Positions 58,600 through 64,000 of a stretch of 64,000 nt of DNA are shown here, piece after piece (position 1 is the first letter of the stretch; each line of letters begins with the position of its first letter). Below the pieces are notes generated by a model. The model ran no database searches, was not told the origin of the DNA, and saw only the letters and a program-made list of their open reading frames with translations. This DNA comes from Hydnum rufescens UP504 (Eukaryota; Basidiomycota; Agaricomycetes; Cantharellales; Hydnaceae): assembly GCA_014904985.1 (NCBI GenBank), contig MU128931.1, positions 347,418-411,417 of the forward strand. Direction: 5' to 3'. A program made the position numbers and the translations under genes.

Positions 58600-61500
58600 C
58601 AGTTAGAAGAGACCCCAGCACCATCTGTGGTAGTCCTTCAAAAATAGGGGGGTGGGCAACCAGAGTTTTGAAGGATCTTGGGTCTCTTTGGTGGCTCACC
58701 CATGCACAAATCTCCAACGGTGCATATCGCCTCAAGCCCACCCAGGCCAGGGTTATTCTTGTGCTTTGGCATCTTTAGGATCATTTCACTCAGCCAGTGT
58801 CAAATTAGGCTGGCTATGGGCCAATGCTGCGCAGTTCACCACAAGTGTATCCACCCACCACCCTCATGCACCAAGATCGATGGAACAATGGCTTCGCAAT
58901 CTCTCACACAATCACGCCAGTAGAGACAAGCGTTTTGCCAGATGAGCAAATGGATACAAACTTGCTAGCCAGTATTCTAGCATTGTAATGTAAGTCGTTT
59001 GACCTTGACCTCCAGTGGCTGGTGTGCTACATATTGGTCAAACCTACATGATCTATCCGCCCTTCGTTCCCCCCGGCTCGTGAGTAGCCCTTCATTCTTG
59101 GGCGTGCCTATCCCGTGCTCATTTCCCATTTGCAGACATCGCCACACCATCAGATTATCACATTCCCTATGATGACATCAAACTCACAACTGCAGACAGC
59201 AGCAGACTGCATCAAAGTTGAAGCCTATCTCATGAAGCAGTGGAGAGAACTTTTGGGTAGAAATAACCCCTCACCCCCGAGTGATCTCAAAGTCACAGCA
59301 AACGAGAAAAAGACCGACAAGGTGGCAAGAATTACCGGGGATGTTGAAACAGCCGAGGCCAGAAACGGCTAGTGACATAGGAGTCGCTGCTTGAAAGAGA
59401 AGGTAGTCGTTATGAGGGGTAGTTATGAGGGTGATTAGTCTAGTATAAGCACCATGGTGCATGTACATACACGTTATACTTCACATGCCCGACAACCGCG
59501 GCCTACTACAAGTACATCTGTCCCTTGATCCCCCCCCAGCTGGTTCTGAGGTGCACAAATAATTCAGGGTCATGGCGCGCACATCACGTCGACCTTGATC
59601 TTCTTCGACAAGATCCAATCGATCATTATCCGAAGGTCAAGGCGATGCTGCCATTGTTTGTGAGTGAAAAGGCTTGGGCTGAGGATGAGAGAGGAAGAGA
59701 ATGGCTCACTAGAGTTGCGATCAGTGAGGAATATCGGAACATTGCATAAATTCCCAAGCGTGATCGGCCGGGTCTGAGATGGTCATCGGAAAGTGAACCA
59801 CAACGATCAAAGTGCACATGTTTAGATTTCACAACACCTCCTTGGCCGTTACACAAAGGCGAAGCCTGGAGCCTAGCACCATTCGGCGAATTGAATGACC
59901 GATGGTGTCCATGGGTGAAAGATTCGACAGACTTGGGATCACTAACCATCATGCAAAGCCGCGCATGGCGTTGTTCGCCAATTGATCACATCGACGTTTG
60001 GGGCCGGGGCCAAGTTTGAGATTACGGGAGGTCACGGTTAGGAGTGGAAAGACATGTCGGCGGTCAACATGATGTACTCACCTTCTGGTTCGATCACCAT
60101 CTTCAACCCATCCGAATCTGCCAGTGACAACTCCAAGATTATGGGATTTGGCGCAAGATATGGAATATAGGGATGTCCTGGATCTGACGTTGGATATCAT
60201 GGGGTTGATCGCGCACTGGGATCCAACAAAACACGTTAGATCCATGAGGAACGAATAGTGACAAATCCATACTATGGTCACACCGGGTAGATCAACAAGT
60301 ATCCAGACCAATACCAAATAGTGGGGATGTGATATCCTAACCGCGTGTTTAGCTTAGGACATGCTACGGGTGTTCCCATTCTAAGTCATCGGGGACTCGA
60401 TGATGGCTTCGCGACCGTTGAAAGACGAGTCCTGGTTTCACCACGTTGACTCTAGTCGTCTAGGGAGATTGGAGCGAGCGAGGGCTGTGTGATGGGTAAA
60501 CCTTGAGCGTGACCCGGTGCAATGTTTCTTACGAAGTGTCCCTTGGCGCTGCCCCTGGGACCATCAGTGTGATTATGAGAAGCGATAAGGTTCGGCGGAT
60601 TATGGGATGAAGAAAGTGAGACGAGGGTGTACGGTGGCTGACAGATATCAGTTACTGGATGAAACCTTAAGCCTCGTCAGTAAGGCTTGCGATACTGATC
60701 AGAACAAAACTACCGTGGGCCACCGACTTGACTAGCGAGTCGACTAGTTCAAACCTTTATGATACCTACACAGTTGTAAATATAAAGGGCCAAATTGAAC
60801 CTGGATTGTCAGTCGTATAGTGTCCATAAGCAAAGGATCGAGTGCGTACGAGGCAAGCCGCAGATCGACGGGCTGGGATGACTATCTGCCATGCATGAAA
60901 GCACTATTGTATGTTCCTGCGCCGAGAGATATGCTACATATAGAGTAGGGTACTGAGTAGGTGCTAATGTTGAAGATTGCAGGGCGCGAGTGTCTTCGGC
61001 GGCTTCCGATGACACCGCTATAACAAACTTTCGAAGCGACCATGCATTTGCGTCATGGCCAGCAATTCCTCTGACTTGTGATCATTACTGCATGCGTGCA
61101 AGCCAGGAGACAGAGTGGATAAAAATATGGTGTTCTTCTCCAAGCTTTTTCATTCTCAAGATGTCTGACCCATCGCCACCTCGCAACTCCATTCCCCTTT
61201 CTTACTGCAGGCAATCCTACAAGAGCCCCTGGTGTCTGGTACATGCAACTAGTCAATCTAACGCACGATGAGAGTCCTCCCTGCACTGCCTCAGGCTTGC
61301 TACGATCTCCCAACTGGGACATTTCAAGAAATTCAAGCACAAGGCTTAACATTGGTCTTTGAGCGAGACCCTCGCTCGGTCGCGTACTTGCGTATTGATC
61401 GCATGTCGTTTGAGAATGACCCTTGGCACCGCATCCAAGGGATCTTCTGATAGCTTGTCCCCAAGTCTTTCGGGGCTCTCCACAGGCAGCGAAAGATCAA

Positions 61501-61985
61501 GCAGGGTGCAGAGCATGAAGGCAGGGCGGCGGATTGGTGCCAACCGCCTCGATGGTGACGCAATAAAAAAGTACTTTATTGCTTCAAAACCAGGATCCTC
61601 TGGAAAGAACTCCTGCTACGAAGCCTCGGTGTGACACATTTTCGACGGTGGGTAGTTGTCCAAACGTTGTCAATGTCATCCTCGTGGTGTATGCGGTATC
61701 GACACAGAGACAGAATATCACTGTGTGGACTGCGAATACTGGTGGCTTGCTTGGTCGATCCGGCTTTTCATCCGAACGCAGTGGGGAGGGGAGGATGATG
61801 GGGAAATGCCCGAAGACTTCCTTGTTTGATATGCGCGAAAGGATCTTGTGGCAGATCAAGCCCAAGATTCTCTTGATATATGGAAGTTTAAATGCAATAC
61901 GAGTCCGTATTTCTTTCTTTTACAGAATGGATTGCTTTATCTCTAATATCAAGTAAATATCCACAGGGAACGAAATCTCAACCTA
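58600..61985. other. Gene-poor stretch, 3.4 kb
   Basis: Base composition returns to about 50 % GC. Short open frames exist (59115-59372, 59525-59749, 61268-61450, 61579-61956, + strand), none with a recognisable domain or a consistent splice chain. Decayed genes are possible. Confidence 0.45.
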
Positions 61986-61989
61986 CACA

Positions 61990-62190
61990 CAGCCGAGCTG
62001 CGTGCTCAAGGCGGCGGAGGAGGCAGCAGGCGGCGGCGAGGCCAGCAGCAGCAGTGGAGGCCCAGCGGCGGCGGAAGAGGCCCAGTGGGCGGCAGAAGAA
62101 CTGGCCGCAGCGAGGCAGAAGTCGCCGCATCGAGGCAGAGGTCGGCATGCGCAGAAGCACAGATTGCTAAACTGCAGAACAACTCCGCCT
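61990..62190 (+). repeat. GGC/GCA-rich trinucleotide-like repeat
   Basis: About 200 bp of imperfect (GGC)(GGA)(GCA) triplets such as gcggcggaggaggcagcagg. All three frames of each strand are open and read as Ala/Arg/Gly or Leu/Ala/Cys. No flanking coding context seen. Confidence 0.7.
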
Positions 62191-62627
62191 GCTCGCACCT
62201 GATATGCGTATACATGAGGTATGACCTTGCTACTTTCCTCAAGCTACTGTTATCTGCTCGGGAGCTCGGGGTGACCGGACACCTCTTTGGTTCACATTAT
62301 TTAATATCATCTTATAGACTACATCCCTCTCAGTATCGCAATCCACTGCGTTCCGATTTGATCCGCAGTCCCCGGAAACGAATTTGTTCACTTTCAGCAT
62401 CAGGCACTCCATGCCAGTTCGAATCCGACTCCTTGAATGGCCTTCTCATTGTACAATACCCTTCTTCGAATTCTCCATCCCCATACTGCCTGCCCTGATA
62501 TCGCAGATATCATGAGGCATACTTTGGCGCGATCTGATAGCACGAATGCCGGAGACGGTGGGGAACACCGGACGAGATAGGACCACCTCCCCGGACTCGA
62601 GCTTGGTGTCTAGATGGATTCTATGAC

Positions 62628-63642
62628 ATGTGCGAAACTTTCAATCTGGGCTGCGTGGAGGATCTGGTTCGTCATTACGCCACCTTCAGCTTGCGGGATA
62701 CGAATGTAGAGGCCCTGCACCTCGCAGTGGATAACATGGTGACCCTGAGACTCTCCGGCATTGAAGAGGGAGAGGATCTTCACTTCTGGGTGCACATCCT
62801 TGAAAGTAGCAGTAGACTCGAGCACATGATCTTGTCACGTCTTTGCTATCCTTCCGATGGGACAACTGAAGGTTGGCCTGAAATTCCCATCAGGACCCGT
62901 CTTCATAGCCTGGTAATTGGGGGCTGGGAACGGGAGATGATTCTTTCGTTACATGATCGGGGTGCTAAAAGTGCCCGCTCTGGTCTCCTTGGATCTCTTT
63001 CTACCGGGGTGTAGTGAACGATATGCACATAAAATTACCGCCATGCTTATGACCTTTGTGAGCCCTCAGCTGCAGTGGATCCCTGGACACTCATCTTTGG
63101 CTGACCAGTTGACACCGCACATTCTTTCTCAGTTCCGAGCATCTCCTCTTATCCAAGACTTGATGATTCGTGCGAATTGTTCTGTCGCAATAAAAGTTCT
63201 CAATGCGTTACGTTCGCCGCACAACAAAGAAGCATTGGTTCTTCCCGGAATATCATTCTACCTCATCGTCTCCGATGCCCGGAATTCTACCGGCCTGACG
63301 ATTTCGACGACCGCGATGAAGCACTTCGTTGACGAGTTGGAGCGTTTCCTCATCCTTAGATCGAAGGCGCAATGGGATGACGTTGAATCAGGCCGTTGGC
63401 AACAGAAGGATAGCCCCAAAGTCGTTGAGTGCCTCAAGCTTGAGTCGTCCCTCTATAATGAAAACGATTGCTACAAGGACTATGTCCAGGATTTCGATTG
63501 TCTCACCGACGAGGACGGGGAGCCACCATATCAATTCCATGAACTGGACGAACGACGGTCGGATGCCCATGATGCAGAGATTACATGGAATCACTGGGAT
63601 GAGCTGGTTTATCCTTCAGAGGATGAGTATATGGCCGATTAG
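62628..63642 (+). CDS. LRR/F-box-type protein, C-terminal part, reading frame shifted
   Basis: Two overlapping frames continue one another. The first, from 62628, has the spacing of Leu-rich repeats (VEALHLAVDNMVTLRLSGI, RLEHMILSRLCYP, RLHSLVIGGW). The second, to the stop at 63642, resumes VLKVPALVSLDLFLPG, then PLIQDLMIRANCS, and ends acidic (HWDELVYPSEDEYMAD). The protein pattern is continuous, but the frame changes by one base near 62950-62975. No good short intron explains it without deleting LRR-like sequence. The N-terminal F-box expected for basidiomycete proteins of this kind was not found upstream. It could be a pseudogene, a sequence error or an incompletely modelled gene. Confidence 0.5.
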
Positions 63643-64000
63643 GCTGCTGATTACTTTCGACCAGCTGACAGCATGGGTTCTCTTCGACATTTGTGCCGAC
63701 TCCTGAATGGCTTTGCCAACAGGAGAGTGTAGATTCAATAAGGGCCCACGAGGCGCTTGACCCTCCATCTTCATGATATGGGGCCAGAGTAGTGCAGACA
63801 TGTACGTTGTGCATGGGATTCCAGGATGTATTGCGTACATAGCAGCTATCGAGTGGCATCGAATCTCAGGCTAGTGATGCGCCATCGTTTCTTGGATCAG
63901 ATTCTCTCAGATGAAAAGCACCCATACCTTGTCTATTTCGTGATTACACGTTTCGTGAAGACAAGAGCCGCCTCTTTGCTGCACACAAGGAAACTACCAA
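63643..64000. other. Downstream spacer to window end
   Basis: No feature recognised in the last 358 bp. Confidence 0.4.

Overview
The window looks like nuclear DNA from a filamentous basidiomycete, most likely an Agaricomycete. Almost every gene is split by short (50-80 bp) GT-AG introns that keep frame exactly. The families present (fungal Zn2Cys6 factor, F-box/LRR proteins, EthD-like proteins, acetate kinase, a multicopy orphan family known to me from mushroom genomes) fit that group. No translation table or database was available. Exon models were built by eye from splice signals, phase and family alignment from memory.

Layout. 1-31 kb carries metabolic and regulatory genes with roomy spacers: an F-box protein, an intron-containing tRNA-Tyr, a Zn2Cys6 transcription factor, succinyl-CoA:3-oxoacid CoA-transferase, a two-domain EthD-like protein divergent from a carboxymuconolactone decarboxylase/hydrolase fusion, a glycerophosphodiester phosphodiesterase, acetate kinase, a TRIC-like membrane protein, an MFS transporter, an NAD(P)-binding protein, a bZIP factor, cytochrome c oxidase subunit 6A and a large single-pass surface protein with duplicated modules. 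31.6-44 kb is a compact housekeeping block with gaps of about 60-400 bp: RPN2, TIM22, CDT1 (with an internally duplicated domain), eIF3h, a PPIL2-type U-box cyclophilin and VPS20. Neighbours there are mostly divergent or convergent.

From about 46 to 62 kb the sequence changes character: AT-rich, nearly gene-free and full of repeats. These are a 17-bp tandem repeat, a GC-extreme low-complexity tract, a long degenerate satellite with a near-perfect 150-bp core, a 113-nt poly(T), an inverted-repeat element, two copies of a tRNA-derived SINE in opposite orientation and a 15-16 bp CCCCTTGCTAATACA minisatellite. Coding sequence returns at 62.6 kb with a frame-disrupted LRR/F-box-type gene.

How genes may work together. 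The enol-lactonase/decarboxylase fusion, the EthD-like protein sharing its promoter and the nearby 3-oxoacid CoA-transferase could all serve the 3-oxoadipate (aromatic catabolism) route. This is inferred from domain content and adjacency. I did not find an unambiguous new multi-gene system. The best leads are that mini-cluster, the tandem CDT1 central domain, the modular surface protein and the repeat island.
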